NCBI RefSeq assembly: GCF_009932555.1
Contig: NZ_BLJO01000002.1
Span: forward strand, 777,426-841,425
From: Steroidobacter agaridevorans
GTDB lineage: Bacteria > Pseudomonadota > Gammaproteobacteria > Steroidobacterales > Steroidobacteraceae
Direction of reading: 5' to 3'
Length of the DNA stretch: 64,000 nt
Positions 17,830 to 26,485 of this stretch are shown here, one piece after another (the stretch's first letter is position 1; each line of letters opens with the position of its first letter). The notes beneath the pieces are model-generated. The model was not told where the DNA came from. It did no database searches and saw only the letters and a program-made list of their open reading frames with translations. Position numbers and translations under genes: made by a program.

Positions 17830-18888
17830 TTATAACAACCGGCGCCAGAAGAACGCGGCGAGCGTGACTGCGCCGCTGGCGAGAATCAGCAGCATCACCC
17901 ACCAGAACGCGTGGCCGCCATGCAAGCCCGGCAACCCGCCGACGTTCATGCCGAAGATGCCCGTGACCAGCGTCATCGGCAGCATCACCGCGGTGACGAT
18001 CGACAATACATACAAGTTGCGGCCGGTGTTCTCGGCCAGACGCGAGGCCAATTCTTCCTGCAGCAGCTTGGCGCGCTCGTACAGCTCGGATATTTCTTCG
18101 AGCGCGAATGCGAGCGTATCGGTGGAAGACTGCAACGCTTCGCGATCGGCCTGGGACAACGGCCCTTGCGGCCGGTGCAGGAAACGATTCAAGTCCGACC
18201 GCTCCGGCGCGAATTGCCGCCGCAGCCGGGCGCACAAGCGTCGATTGCGACCCAGCAGCTCGCGCTGCTGCTCGATCTTGCCGGCGAGAATGCGATCCTC
18301 GATGGTGTCCAGCTGATCGGTCATCTCGTTGGCCAGCCGCTTCACCCGGCTGGTGCGAATGTCGAGCAGTTGCGCGGCCACTTCGATGCCCGAGGATGCA
18401 GTGAGGTGCGAGCGCATTTGCAAACGCAGCTCGTCGGCGCTTCTCAATGGATGCAGCCGGGCCGTGATCAACAAATGCTGGCTGGCGAAACACCACAGCG
18501 GCGCGACTTCGGACGGATCGGACGCATCGTCATAAGAGAAGTCGTTGACCACCAGCAGCAGGCCGCCGTCCTCGACCAGCTCGACCCGGCGATTGCCATC
18601 GTGCTCGCGCCACAGCTCCCGCAACGCTTCGGGCAGAAACGCCGCATCGAGCAGCCAGCGGCGGGCGCGTGCGTCGCTCAAATTGAAATGCAGCCAGACG
18701 ACTGCGTCGGAGCCGGCCTGGGCTTGCACCAAGGCAGTCGCGACTTCTTCGGTAGGAATTTCCTGGGGCGCGGCGTTCGGCCGCAGCCTGTACCCGCAGA
18801 TCAGCCCACGGTCCGCACCCAGGCTCTCGCTGAGCACAGCGGGCATGGGCTTGGGGCGGGCATCTGGCGTGTCTGGCGTTGGGAACAT
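17830..18888 (-). CDS. zntB: ZntB/CorA-family divalent metal transporter
   Basis: This 352-residue protein has the CorA superfamily layout: a long cytoplasmic N-terminal domain (WLHFNLSDARARRWLL is typical of ZntB), a long helical stalk (about 170-290), and two C-terminal membrane helices. The first ends in the signature GMN (YVLSIVTAVMLPMTLVTGIFGMNVGG) that forms the pore mouth. ZntB proteins move Zn2+, and CorA moves Mg2+. The NLSD motif and short basic end (FFWRRLL) favour ZntB. The protein may start at Met15 (18846) instead, since the first 14 residues are low-complexity. It stands alone, with the nucleotidase gene 50 bases upstream on the same strand. Confidence 0.8.
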   Translation of the reverse strand: MFPTPDTPDARPKPMPAVLSESLGADRGLICGYRLRPNAAPQEIPTEEVATALVQAQAGSDAVVWLHFNLSDARARRWLLDAAFLPEALRELWREHDGNRRVELVEDGGLLLVVNDFSYDDASDPSEVAPLWCFASQHLLITARLHPLRSADELRLQMRSHLTASSGIEVAAQLLDIRTSRVKRLANEMTDQLDTIEDRILAGKIEQQRELLGRNRRLCARLRRQFAPERSDLNRFLHRPQGPLSQADREALQSSTDTLAFALEEISELYERAKLLQEELASRLAENTGRNLYVLSIVTAVMLPMTLVTGIFGMNVGGLPGLHGGHAFWWVMLLILASGAVTLAAFFWRRLL

Positions 18889-18937
18889 CCTTGTTCCCTA
18901 TTACATCACCCTCCCTGCGCTCCGGTCATTACATTCT

Positions 18938-20752
18938 TTAATTACTACGGACGATCCGGCCTTCGATGGCGGCGCTGAAGGGCTGCGGCAGCGATTCCAC
19001 ATACTCGACCAGCGCCTCCAGATCGACGGGGCCGACCACCCGGTTGGCGCCCAGCGGCAGCACCAGGAAGCCATCGCCGCCTGCGGCCATGAAGCTATTG
19101 ACCGTCACGCGATAGGTCGCGGCCGGATCGAGCGGCGTGCTGTCGGCTTTCAGGATCTGTGTCACGCGATCGCCGACCGGACGGGCGTTATCCCACGTGT
19201 AGGTCAGCCCCGAGGACTTGAGAATCTTCGGAAACGCCTGGCCTTGCCACTGCTGTTCCAGCAGCGTCCTGATCTGCGCGCCGGTCAGGTCCATGGACAC
19301 CAGGTCGTTGCCAAAGGGCTGAATGGTGAACAGCTCGCCCCAGGTCACCTCGCCCGCCGCCAGGTCGGCACGAATGCCGCCTGGGTTCATGAACGCAAAC
19401 TCGGCGTCGGTTGTCACACGCTGTGCATCTGCAATCAGATTGCCGAGCGACGATTCGCCCGCGCTGCTTTCAGTGCGGGTCAACGCGGTCGTCACGGTGC
19501 CGACGACGCGATTCACCAGCGGCGCGACCCGCTCATCGGCCTGCGCCACGAGCTCGGCCACTTTCACATCGGGCACCAGGCCCGGACCTTCGTCGCCCCA
19601 GGTCGTGACGATCGCGGCGGACTTCTCCACCACGTCGCCGCTCTTGCGGCTGATGGCGAGATCGATGTCGCCGTACGCCGTGCTCGCCGAAAATGCCTGC
19701 GTCATCAGAATGTGCTTGCCCGCGTTGTTCGGGACCAGCGCATTCGTGAAGCCGTGCGCGTGACCGGACACGACCACGTCCACTTCGCTATCCAGGCGCT
19801 TGACGATGTTCGCAATCGGGCCGCTCGGCGGCAGCACATCCGGATCGGTCGGACCGGTGTAGCTGGTCTGGCCCGTGCCCTGGTGAATGGTGACGATGAT
19901 GGTCTTCACGCCCTGCCGCTTCAGCTGTTTCACCGACGCGTTGATGGCGTCGGCTTCGTCGATGAACTTCAGGCCGGCGACGCCGGTGGGCGTCACGATC
20001 GTCGGCGTTTCTTTCAACACCGCGCCGATGAAGCCGATGGCGACGCCGTTCATCACTTTGATGGTGTAAGGCGGCAGCACCGGCCGGCCAGTCGACTCGT
20101 CGATGACGTTCGCGCCGATGTACGGGAACTCGGCGCCCTGCCAGCGCTTCTCGAGGAACGGACCGTCTTCATGATTGCCGCCGTACACCAGACGCAGCGC
20201 CTCGCCGATGCCTTCGTCGAACTCATGATTGCCGAAGGTGCCGACGATGTTGCAACGGGGCTGGGTGTAAGCCTGGATTTCATACGGCAGCTTGCGGAAC
20301 AGCTTCACCGGCAAGCACTGCTTGTTGGCGAGCTGATTCAACACACTGATCGCGGGCTCGTCCTGCAGCAGCGCCGAGTTCGGGGGCGACGCACCGACAT
20401 GGTCGCCCGCATGGATGATGATCGCGCCGTCTTTCGCCGCTTCCGAGGCCGCACGCAGATATGACGCCAGCACCGCCGCGCCACCCGCCGGACGAGCGCC
20501 GACGGCCCGAGGGGAGAGCTGGCCGTGGAAATCGTTGATACCGAGCAGCTTGATGTTGACGACTGGGTCGTGCTTCCAGCGCGAGTCACGCCACGTCAGT
20601 CGCTGCGCCGCCTTGTTGCGAGCCCCGATGCCTTCCAGGCGCTCCTCGTACTTGTCCTGTTCGTTGGAATGCGAATATTGATCGTGCGAATGAGCGGCGA
20701 CGGAAAACGTAGCCGCCACCGTCGCGGCCAGCAAGACGGACTTCGAACGCAT
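18938..20752 (-). CDS. Secreted 5'-nucleotidase/UshA-family metallophosphatase
   Basis: The protein has 604 residues with a signal peptide (about 1-20, ending SVAAHS). The metallophosphatase domain carries its metal-binding motifs in order: GINDFHG (D74, H76), HAGDHVG (D117), GNHEFDEG (N175, H176), and later GHAHG. The C-terminal 5'-nucleotidase domain (about 390-580) has SSLGNLIADAQR and FGNDLVSMDLTG, the substrate specificity part. These enzymes hydrolyse extracellular nucleotides or UDP-sugars to release phosphate and nucleosides in the periplasm. A His-rich stretch after the signal peptide (HSHDQYSHS) could bind metal. It is roughly the family's usual length. Confidence 0.85.
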   Translation of the reverse strand: MRSKSVLLAATVAATFSVAAHSHDQYSHSNEQDKYEERLEGIGARNKAAQRLTWRDSRWKHDPVVNIKLLGINDFHGQLSPRAVGARPAGGAAVLASYLRAASEAAKDGAIIIHAGDHVGASPPNSALLQDEPAISVLNQLANKQCLPVKLFRKLPYEIQAYTQPRCNIVGTFGNHEFDEGIGEALRLVYGGNHEDGPFLEKRWQGAEFPYIGANVIDESTGRPVLPPYTIKVMNGVAIGFIGAVLKETPTIVTPTGVAGLKFIDEADAINASVKQLKRQGVKTIIVTIHQGTGQTSYTGPTDPDVLPPSGPIANIVKRLDSEVDVVVSGHAHGFTNALVPNNAGKHILMTQAFSASTAYGDIDLAISRKSGDVVEKSAAIVTTWGDEGPGLVPDVKVAELVAQADERVAPLVNRVVGTVTTALTRTESSAGESSLGNLIADAQRVTTDAEFAFMNPGGIRADLAAGEVTWGELFTIQPFGNDLVSMDLTGAQIRTLLEQQWQGQAFPKILKSSGLTYTWDNARPVGDRVTQILKADSTPLDPAATYRVTVNSFMAAGGDGFLVLPLGANRVVGPVDLEALVEYVESLPQPFSAAIEGRIVRSN

Positions 20753-20854
20753 AGCAACCCCTCTGCAACAGCGCGTGATGGCCGTGCACTATGCCGAGGG
20801 CGTTTTACAGAATCGTCGCGGGAAGATTGCAGGATTGTGGCGCTGACGCGGCAG

Positions 20855-20880
20855 GCCCGGCCGCCGAAGGCGGCCAGGGC
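20855..20880 (-). terminator. GC-rich hairpin downstream of the FAD-linked dehydrogenase gene
   Basis: GGCCGCC (20859-20865) and GGCGGCC (20869-20875) pair around a GAA loop, extended by GCCC/GGGC over one bulged A. It begins four bases after the stop of the dehydrogenase gene at 20885. No U-tract follows. It is probably a transcription end or mRNA stabilising structure. Confidence 0.45.
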
Positions 20881-20884
20881 CGAC

Positions 20885-22303
20885 CTAGTCGAAGATTTTT
20901 CCGGGGTTCAGGATGTTGTTCGGATCCATCGTTCGCTTCAGCGCTCGCATGACATCCACTGCCTGCTTGCCGTGCTCCGCTTCCAGGAAGCGCTTCTTGT
21001 GCAGCCCCACTCCGTGCTCGCCCGTGCACGTGCCTCCCATCGCGATCGCCCGATGCACCAGCCGGTCGTTGAAACGTTCGCAGGTTTCCCATTCTTTCTG
21101 GTCCGCGGGATCGAGCACCATCGACACATGGAAATTCCCATCGCCGACGTGCCCCAGCACCGTCGCGAGTATTCCGTTCGCCGACAAGTCCGCCCTCGTC
21201 TCCGCAATACACTGCGCCAACTTTGAAATCGGCACGCACGCATCCGTCGAGAACACCCGACAGCCCGGCCGCAACTGCAGCGTCGCGAAATAGGCATTGT
21301 GTCTCGCGCTCCACAGCTTCGTACGTTCCTCGGGCAGCTTCGTCCAGCGAAACTCTTCACCGCCGTTCTGTTTCGCAATCTCTTCGGCAACCGCCGTCTG
21401 CTCGGCCACCGACGTCTCGCTGCCATGGAATTCCATCAACAGCATGGGCCGCTCGAGCAACGTGAGCTTGCTGTATCGATTGACCGCCTTCACCGTCATC
21501 TCATCCAGCAGCTCACATCTCGCAATCGGCAAGCCATACTGAATGATCTCGCTCGCCGTGCGCACTGCCGCGTCGACATCGGGAAAGTGCCCGACCGCCA
21601 CACTCGACGCCTCCGGCACCGGCCGCAACTTCACCACCGCCTGCGTCACGATCGCCAGCGTTCCTTCGCTGCCTACCAATAAGTGCGTGAGGTCATAACC
21701 GGCAGAGGACTTACGAGCGCGTGTGCCCGTGTGAATGATCTCGCCGCTTGCAGTGACGGCCGTCAGCGATAAAACATTCTCACGCATTGTTCCGTAGCGA
21801 ACCGCGTTTGTGCCGCTCGCACGCGTGGCAATCATGCCGCCGATCGTCGCATCGGCTCCCGGATCGACGGAGAAGAACACGCCTTCCTGCCGAATGTGTT
21901 CGTTGAGCTGCTTGCGCGTCACGCCCGCTTCGACGACGGCAATCCCCTCTGCCGCGTCGACTTCGAGAATGTTGTTCATCCGAGAAAGATCAAGACAGAT
22001 GCCGCCCTGCACGGCAAGCAAATGCCCTTCCAGCGACGAGCCTGCGCCGTAGGCAATGACGGGCACGCCGTGCTGATTGGCCAGCGCCAGCGTGAAAGCG
22101 ACATCTTCAGTCGTTAGCGCGAAAACGACGGCGTCCGGCGGAGTGATGTCGTACGCTGACTCATCGCGACCATGATGCTGCCTCACAGCCTCCGACGTGA
22201 CATACCGATCCCCAAACCGCTCCCTCAACGCAGCCACCACAGCCGGCCCCAACGGCCGCTTCTGCCCGGCGACCACCGCCCCGGCTACGCTACTCGTCGA
22301 CAT
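20885..22303 (-). CDS. FAD-linked D-lactate/glycolate dehydrogenase (GlcD/DLD family)
   Basis: The 472-residue protein has an FAD-binding PCMH domain at about residues 40-220: PVIAYGAGSSLEGH is the pyrophosphate-binding loop and DPGADATIGGMIATRASG the second FAD contact. A C-terminal FAD-oxidase domain follows (about 230-470), with GHVGDGNFHVSMV and the conserved end CTGEHGVGLHKKRFLEAEHG. This order is typical of D-lactate dehydrogenase (cytochrome) and the glycolate oxidase subunit GlcD. The substrate is a 2-hydroxyacid oxidised to the 2-oxoacid, with electrons passed to the respiratory chain. No glcE or glcF follows, so a stand-alone D-lactate dehydrogenase is more likely. Confidence 0.85.
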   Translation of the reverse strand: MSTSSVAGAVVAGQKRPLGPAVVAALRERFGDRYVTSEAVRQHHGRDESAYDITPPDAVVFALTTEDVAFTLALANQHGVPVIAYGAGSSLEGHLLAVQGGICLDLSRMNNILEVDAAEGIAVVEAGVTRKQLNEHIRQEGVFFSVDPGADATIGGMIATRASGTNAVRYGTMRENVLSLTAVTASGEIIHTGTRARKSSAGYDLTHLLVGSEGTLAIVTQAVVKLRPVPEASSVAVGHFPDVDAAVRTASEIIQYGLPIARCELLDEMTVKAVNRYSKLTLLERPMLLMEFHGSETSVAEQTAVAEEIAKQNGGEEFRWTKLPEERTKLWSARHNAYFATLQLRPGCRVFSTDACVPISKLAQCIAETRADLSANGILATVLGHVGDGNFHVSMVLDPADQKEWETCERFNDRLVHRAIAMGGTCTGEHGVGLHKKRFLEAEHGKQAVDVMRALKRTMDPNNILNPGKIFD

Positions 22304-22381
22304 CGAAACTCTCCGCGGAAGACCTGGGGAAGATCATACCGCAGCGGCAGAGATGAGGCGTTGGAGCAGAACGACTTGAAT

Positions 22382-22670
22382 TTACAGATGCCCGTCAGCG
22401 TCCATGCGGACATGCAGAACGCGGATGATGTGAATGGTCGTTGCGGTAACTTTGTAATAGACCGCGTGGCTCTTGATGAAGAGTACGCGGTATCCGCGTC
22501 GCACACGGTCGCGACTGGCCCCGGACTCCGGATGGCGGACAAGGCGCTGCATGCCTTCATCCAGATCATCGAGATACTGATCGGCGCACCTCGCTGCACT
22601 GACCAAGGCTGTATTGCCAGATGCCGATCAGGTCGCGTTCCGCAAGCGGGCTTAAAAGTATTTTCCGCAT
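22382..22670 (-). pseudogene. parE: ParE-type toxin gene broken by a one-base frameshift
   Basis: The ATG at 22670 overlaps the parD stop (TGATG), as in intact parDE operons. The frame starts with [24 protein letters not shown] and then reads into a stop. A ParE continuation (ADQYLDDLDEGMQRL, then GYRVLFIKSHAVYYK and IRVLHVRMDADGHL) is in the +1 frame to 22382. The span is 289 bases, one more than a multiple of three, so a single inserted base near 22592-22600 (in the GCGAGGTGCG stretch) breaks it. An intact copy would be about 95 residues, the normal ParE length. ParE toxins poison DNA gyrase. Either the toxin is inactivated or the sequence has an error there. Confidence 0.8.
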
Positions 22671-22915
22671 CAGCCTCCTGACCGCAGACGCGCCTTCGCT
22701 TTAATCTTCTTCATATCCAGCTCGCCAGCCTCGCCGCTGTTTTCGCCCTCGATCAACGCTTGGCGCAGCGCTTCGACTTTCCGCTCATGTTCTTCAAGCA
22801 AGCGCAGACTCGCCCGCACGACTTCGCTGGCCGAGCCGTAGCGCCCGCTCTCTATCTGCTGATTGATAAAGCCCTCGAAGTGATCCCCGAGGGAAATGCT
22901 GGTGTTCTTGGCCAT
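22670..22915 (-). CDS. parD: ParD-type antitoxin
   Basis: The 81-residue protein has an N-terminal ribbon-helix-helix DNA-binding half ([20 protein letters not shown], then [22 protein letters not shown]) and a C-terminal toxin-binding tail, typical of ParD/CC2985-type antitoxins. The start at 22915 is chosen because AGGAGG lies seven bases upstream and because the start gives the canonical ParD N-terminus; a longer frame upstream is not supported. It overlaps the parE start. The operator just upstream suggests autoregulation. With the toxin frame broken, it may be an orphan antitoxin. Confidence 0.9.
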   Translation of the reverse strand: MAKNTSISLGDHFEGFINQQIESGRYGSASEVVRASLRLLEEHERKVEALRQALIEGENSGEAGELDMKKIKAKARLRSGG

Positions 22916-22930
22916 GATGCTACCTCCTGC

Positions 22931-22961
22931 GGATACCAATATATACCAATTATTGGTATCC
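22931..22961 (-). promoter_or_regulatory. Putative ParD operator
   Basis: A perfect 10-base inverted repeat, GGATACCAAT (22931-22940) and ATTGGTATCC (22952-22961), encloses an extra direct copy of ATACCAAT (22943-22950). It lies 16-46 bases upstream of the parD start, the position expected for autoregulation by a ribbon-helix-helix antitoxin. Three half-sites on one face suggest cooperative binding of more than one ParD dimer. Confidence 0.7.
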
Positions 22962-23025
22962 GTAGAATCCGGCTCATGCGCGCATGACCACCCATCGAGG
23001 GAGCCGCAGGGCTCCGAGCTGCTTA

Positions 23026-24063
23026 CTACTTCTTGTTTTTGGCCGCCGCCTTGGGCCGACCCTTCTGCCCCAAACCTCGCACCTCCGGAGCCAACGTCTG
23101 CTCGAAGAAGCGAATGAATGCTTCCTGATCCGGGCCGACCCCCATCAATACGAGATGGTCGAAGCCCGCGTCGATCGCTTTCTTGATCTGTTCGAAGTAA
23201 GGCTCGGGATCCGGTCCATGCGGAATGCTGTCCTTCAGATCTTCGGGTTTGATGTGCTGAGTCGCGCCCTCGAAACCTTTCACGCCGGGCAACTCCGCGA
23301 GTACTTCCCAGCCAAGCGCACCGAAACGGGAATATTTGTGGGCGAGTTCGAGCCCCTCTTTCTCCGAGCGTGCATAAGCGAACGAGAGTTCGAGGTAGCG
23401 CGCACCCTCGCCGCCACCCGCCGCCTTCCAATCCTTGATCAGGCTCGGCTCGGCCTCGACCGCCATGATTCCCGTGCCCAACTCACCGGCGAGCGTCGCC
23501 GACTTCTTGCCACTGATGCCAATCACGATCGGCACCGGCTCTTCGGGCAAATCATAAATACGAGCGCTCTCGACTTCGTAGAATTCGCCGCTATGGGAGA
23601 ACAGCCCGCCTTCCCACAACCCTCGCATGATCTCGACCGCTTCGCGCAGCATCGCGTGACGGTGATGCACCGGCGGCCATCCATAACCCACCACGTGCTC
23701 ATTCAAACGTTCGCCCGCACCGAGCGCCAGCGTGAAGCGCCCTTCGCTCATCACGCCAATGGTCGCAGCAGCCTGCGCGATGATGGCTGGGTGATAACGA
23801 ATGATGGGACAAGTGAGGCCGGTCGCGATGCCGACGCGCTCGGTAGTCTCCGCAATCGCGCCAAGCACGCTCCACGCGAATGGCGAGTGGCCGTGGGACT
23901 CGAGCCACGGCAAGTAGTGATCGGATAAGCCGGCGAAATCGAAGCCGGCCTCCTCGGCCAGCTGCGCATTGCGGACCAGCTCGCGCGGTCCGGTGGTTTC
24001 CGACATCAGTTTGTAGCCGAGCTGGATATTCGCTCGATCGGACTGGCCACCGGCTCGCGCCAT
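23026..24063 (-). CDS. LLM-class flavin/F420-dependent oxidoreductase (F420-G6PD-like family)
   Basis: The 345-residue protein is a luciferase-like TIM barrel. The opening [26 protein letters not shown], the SDHYLPW segment, the TGLTCP strand and the [10 protein letters not shown] loop match the subfamily related to F420-dependent glucose-6-phosphate dehydrogenase. Family members use F420 or FMN to oxidise or reduce small substrates. F420 is uncommon in gammaproteobacteria and no F420 biosynthesis gene is in the window, so FMN use, or F420 made elsewhere, must be considered. The C-terminus carries a Lys/Ala-rich tail ([12 protein letters not shown]). It is monocistronic, flanked by parD and the small basic gene. 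The substrate is unknown. Confidence 0.75.
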   Translation of the reverse strand: MARAGGQSDRANIQLGYKLMSETTGPRELVRNAQLAEEAGFDFAGLSDHYLPWLESHGHSPFAWSVLGAIAETTERVGIATGLTCPIIRYHPAIIAQAAATIGVMSEGRFTLALGAGERLNEHVVGYGWPPVHHRHAMLREAVEIMRGLWEGGLFSHSGEFYEVESARIYDLPEEPVPIVIGISGKKSATLAGELGTGIMAVEAEPSLIKDWKAAGGGEGARYLELSFAYARSEKEGLELAHKYSRFGALGWEVLAELPGVKGFEGATQHIKPEDLKDSIPHGPDPEPYFEQIKKAIDAGFDHLVLMGVGPDQEAFIRFFEQTLAPEVRGLGQKGRPKAAAKNKK

Positions 24064-24124
24064 CGCACCGCTCCCATTTCAGGATTCGGCGGCGTAACGC
24101 ACCTGACGCAGCAAATGATCCTCG

Positions 24125-24313
24125 TCAGTGCGCCTTCCGCTTGCGGCCCGCGTCCTTGATCCGCTGATGCGGAGAACGCTGTGCCTCGGGCGGACTCGCG
24201 GTCGCCTTGGCTCGCCGCTGCTGATGACGGACATTGGCCGACAGCACTTCCTTCATCGTGCCCGGCGTCTTGGTCTTGCGAGTCGAATGACTCTGCTTCG
24301 TGTGAGTCGCCAT
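24125..24313 (-). CDS. Small basic protein of unknown function (62 residues)
   Basis: The product is rich in Lys, Arg, His, Ser and Thr (MATHTKQSHSTRKTKTPG at the start and IKDAGRKRKAH at the end). A strong GAGGAG site lies seven bases before the ATG, which supports a real gene despite its size. I do not recognise a family. The charge suggests nucleic-acid binding or ribosome association. It starts 32 bases after the stop of the MscS-type gene on the same strand and probably shares its transcript. Confidence 0.6.
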   Translation of the reverse strand: MATHTKQSHSTRKTKTPGTMKEVLSANVRHQQRRAKATASPPEAQRSPHQRIKDAGRKRKAH

Positions 24314-24345
24314 GAACGTCTCCTCACTGCTCCAACAACGTGGAG

Positions 24346-26244
24346 TTAAGCAGCCGGAGACGCCGTGGGTTCCGATGAAATCACCTGCAGCACTTCGCGG
24401 GAAACGCGCTCGTCGATCTCGGCGGCATGCAGCAGCTCGACCGGATAGCGCACGATCGCATCGACACCTTCCGCCGAGAATCGCAGCTGAACCTGCGGCT
24501 GCGCATCCGCACTGCCATGCACCTGCGCCGTGCGCTGAATCTCCTGCGTTTGCCGCAGGATGTCGTCGCGATAATCCTTGAGCACGCCGCCGACGGCTTC
24601 GATGAGTTTCGTCTTCAACGCCGCCGCATCGGCGCCGGCGGGCAGCCGGACGGTGATCTCGTGCCAAGCCAGGTTGATGCCGGGGATTTGTTTGAACAAG
24701 CCCCCGGTCGCGCCGAAGATGATGGAGTTCGCAAAGGCTACAACGCGTCCGGTCGGGCTCATCGCCCCGTCCTGCCCGCTCAATTCCATCAAGTGCAGGC
24801 GGACCAGGCCGAGGTCGATCACTTCGCCCGTCACGTTGCCGACCTGCACACGATCGCCGACGCGGATGCCGTACTTGCCGATGAGGAAGAAATACCCGAC
24901 GACGGACACCAGCACACTTTGCATGGCGACCGCGAGACCGGCGGTGATGAGGCCGGCGAACGTGGCCAACGATCCCAGCTCGGTTGCAAAGGTCGCGGCA
25001 GCGATAGCAACGACGAGCGCCCACAGCAGAATCTTTCTCAGCAGCAACAAACGCGAGCGACGGCGCGCATCGGTCACGTAACGGAACACCGCGCGTCGAT
25101 ACAGTTCAGCCGCGGTGAACACCAGCGCCAGCAGGCCCGCAAAGATCGCGAGCCGAATGCCCAGAGCGCGCCATGCATCGCGAGTCTGACGCTGCGTCGC
25201 CTCCCGCCAGTTGTCCAGATTGTTTCGATACTGGGTGAGCAAAACCTCGGCCTTGCTCAGCGGCGTGACGATGCCGGAGGTTTGTTGGAACAGCCACGCG
25301 ATGGTGTCGTACTGATCGCGCACGTACTTCAACTTGGTCGGGTCTTTTGCCGCCTCCTCCGCCAGCGCATCGCTACGTGCGGACAGCGCCTTCAATTGAT
25401 CCAGCGGCTTTTCGCGAATCTGCGTAAAGACCTCCTGCAGATCCTCCGTGCGCCGATCGACCGTTTCGATCGTGCGTGCCTTCGCCGACAAGCGCAGCAC
25501 CGTCGCGGTCAGATCCCAAATGCCGAACTGACTGAGCGAGGTGCTCACGGCAGACGTGACCGACGTCGAGCCCGCCGCCGGCGTGGTCGAGGTGGTGGTG
25601 GTCGTGACGGGCCCGGCACTCGCGGGAATGGACGCGGCAATCGCGTCGATGTGGGCTTTGAGCGCATTGGCGCCGGCGTTTTCGTTCGCGTACTGAGTCA
25701 TGTTCGCGAACAGATTGCGGCGTGCGTTGATCAGATCCAGCTCGCTCTGCAGGACCGAAAGCCGGGATTGCAGCTCCTCTCTGGCCTTGCCCGACGCTGC
25801 GGCAATCTGACGGCGCACGCCTTCGATCTCGCCCTGCAGCTCGGTGCGCTGCTCATCGAGCTTCTTTCTGATCCGGGTGAGCGACTCCGTTTCCGGCGAG
25901 CTGGCTTCCTGCTGCTCCTGTTTGGCCCCGGCCTCGCTGCTGATCAGCTCCGCATTGGCCCGCGCGATCTCGAACGCGAGCGCCATGACTTTGTCCGCCG
26001 TCTGGCGGTTGGCATAAAGAATCAGCAGGTCGCTGGGCTGGGTTGCGGCCTGTTGCTGCGTGCCCAGCGTGCGATACCAGTCGACGGTCTCGTCGAGGAT
26101 CTGCACCACTTGCTCGCCGGTCATCACGGCGCGTTGAGTGACAGGGTCGGCGGCGGTCTGGGCGGGGGTCTGCTCGGCAGCGCCGGCAGTCATGCAGATC
26201 GCGCTCATCATTAGCGCGGTGAAGGACGCGATTCTGGTGAGCAT
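24346..26244 (-). CDS. Large MscS-family mechanosensitive channel
   Basis: The 632-residue protein has a signal peptide (about 1-22, ending MTAGA), a periplasmic region with a coiled coil at about 115-180 (LTRIRKKLDEQRTELQGEIEGV), and a Thr/Ser-rich linker at about 213-225. Membrane helices start near 355 and the MscS core follows: helix ITAGLAVAMQSVLVSVVGYFF then GIRVGDRVQVGNVTGEVIDLGLVR, the beta-domain signature. A cytoplasmic domain ends the protein. MscS channels open under membrane tension to release solutes during osmotic downshock. The long coiled-coil N-terminus resembles larger MscS relatives (MscK/YnaI-like) rather than minimal MscS. Confidence 0.85.
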   Translation of the reverse strand: MLTRIASFTALMMSAICMTAGAAEQTPAQTAADPVTQRAVMTGEQVVQILDETVDWYRTLGTQQQAATQPSDLLILYANRQTADKVMALAFEIARANAELISSEAGAKQEQQEASSPETESLTRIRKKLDEQRTELQGEIEGVRRQIAAASGKAREELQSRLSVLQSELDLINARRNLFANMTQYANENAGANALKAHIDAIAASIPASAGPVTTTTTSTTPAAGSTSVTSAVSTSLSQFGIWDLTATVLRLSAKARTIETVDRRTEDLQEVFTQIREKPLDQLKALSARSDALAEEAAKDPTKLKYVRDQYDTIAWLFQQTSGIVTPLSKAEVLLTQYRNNLDNWREATQRQTRDAWRALGIRLAIFAGLLALVFTAAELYRRAVFRYVTDARRRSRLLLLRKILLWALVVAIAAATFATELGSLATFAGLITAGLAVAMQSVLVSVVGYFFLIGKYGIRVGDRVQVGNVTGEVIDLGLVRLHLMELSGQDGAMSPTGRVVAFANSIIFGATGGLFKQIPGINLAWHEITVRLPAGADAAALKTKLIEAVGGVLKDYRDDILRQTQEIQRTAQVHGSADAQPQVQLRFSAEGVDAIVRYPVELLHAAEIDERVSREVLQVISSEPTASPAA

Positions 26245-26339
26245 GCGGCGGTCTCTGCCACTCCTACCGGTTGAAAGGCGCTCGACTCGTCGGATCGTGC
26301 CCGAACTAAGTCATTGTTCTGGTTAGGATTGGGGGAAGT

Positions 26340-26415
26340 TGGTGGACCCGAGGAGGATCGAACTCCTGACCTCCTCATTGCGAACGAGGCGCTCTCCCAG
26401 CTGAGCTACGGGCCC
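26340..26415 (-). tRNA. tRNA-Ala (anticodon CGC)
   Basis: The 76-base gene includes an encoded CCA. Acceptor GGGCCCG pairs with CGGGTCC and gives the G3-U70 wobble that identifies alanine tRNAs. The D-stem is GCTC/GAGC, the anticodon stem CCTCG/TGAGG with loop TTCGCAA (anticodon CGC, reading GCG), the variable loop AGGTC, and the T-stem AGGAG/CTCCT with loop TTCGATC. All stems are complete. Confidence 0.95.
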
Positions 26416-26485
26416 ACCGAAGGGCGCGAATTGTAGCACCGGACCTGCGGCTGGCAAGCATGCCCGGAGCGCTTTCATCGAAAGT

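Noticed and set aside
17603-18316. A 237-codon plus-strand frame from the intergenic region into the ZntB-type gene
   Set aside because: Most of it is antisense to the transporter gene; the intergenic part has no ribosome site or composition typical of a gene.
22382-22670. Programmed ribosomal frameshift in parE
   Set aside because: No slippery heptamer or downstream pseudoknot is evident and such control is not known for parE, so mutation or sequence error is simpler.
22670-23431. A long in-frame extension upstream of ParD
   Set aside because: It crosses the operator and the end of the oxidoreductase gene; the ribosome site and family N-terminus fix the start at 22915.
24125-25024. A 299-codon frame overlapping the MscS gene in another frame
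   Set aside because: Only its last 62 codons have a ribosome site and plausible composition; the rest is a shadow of the channel gene.
26340-26415. tRNA-Ala gene as an integration site
   Set aside because: No integrase gene or repeated tRNA 3' end was found nearby.
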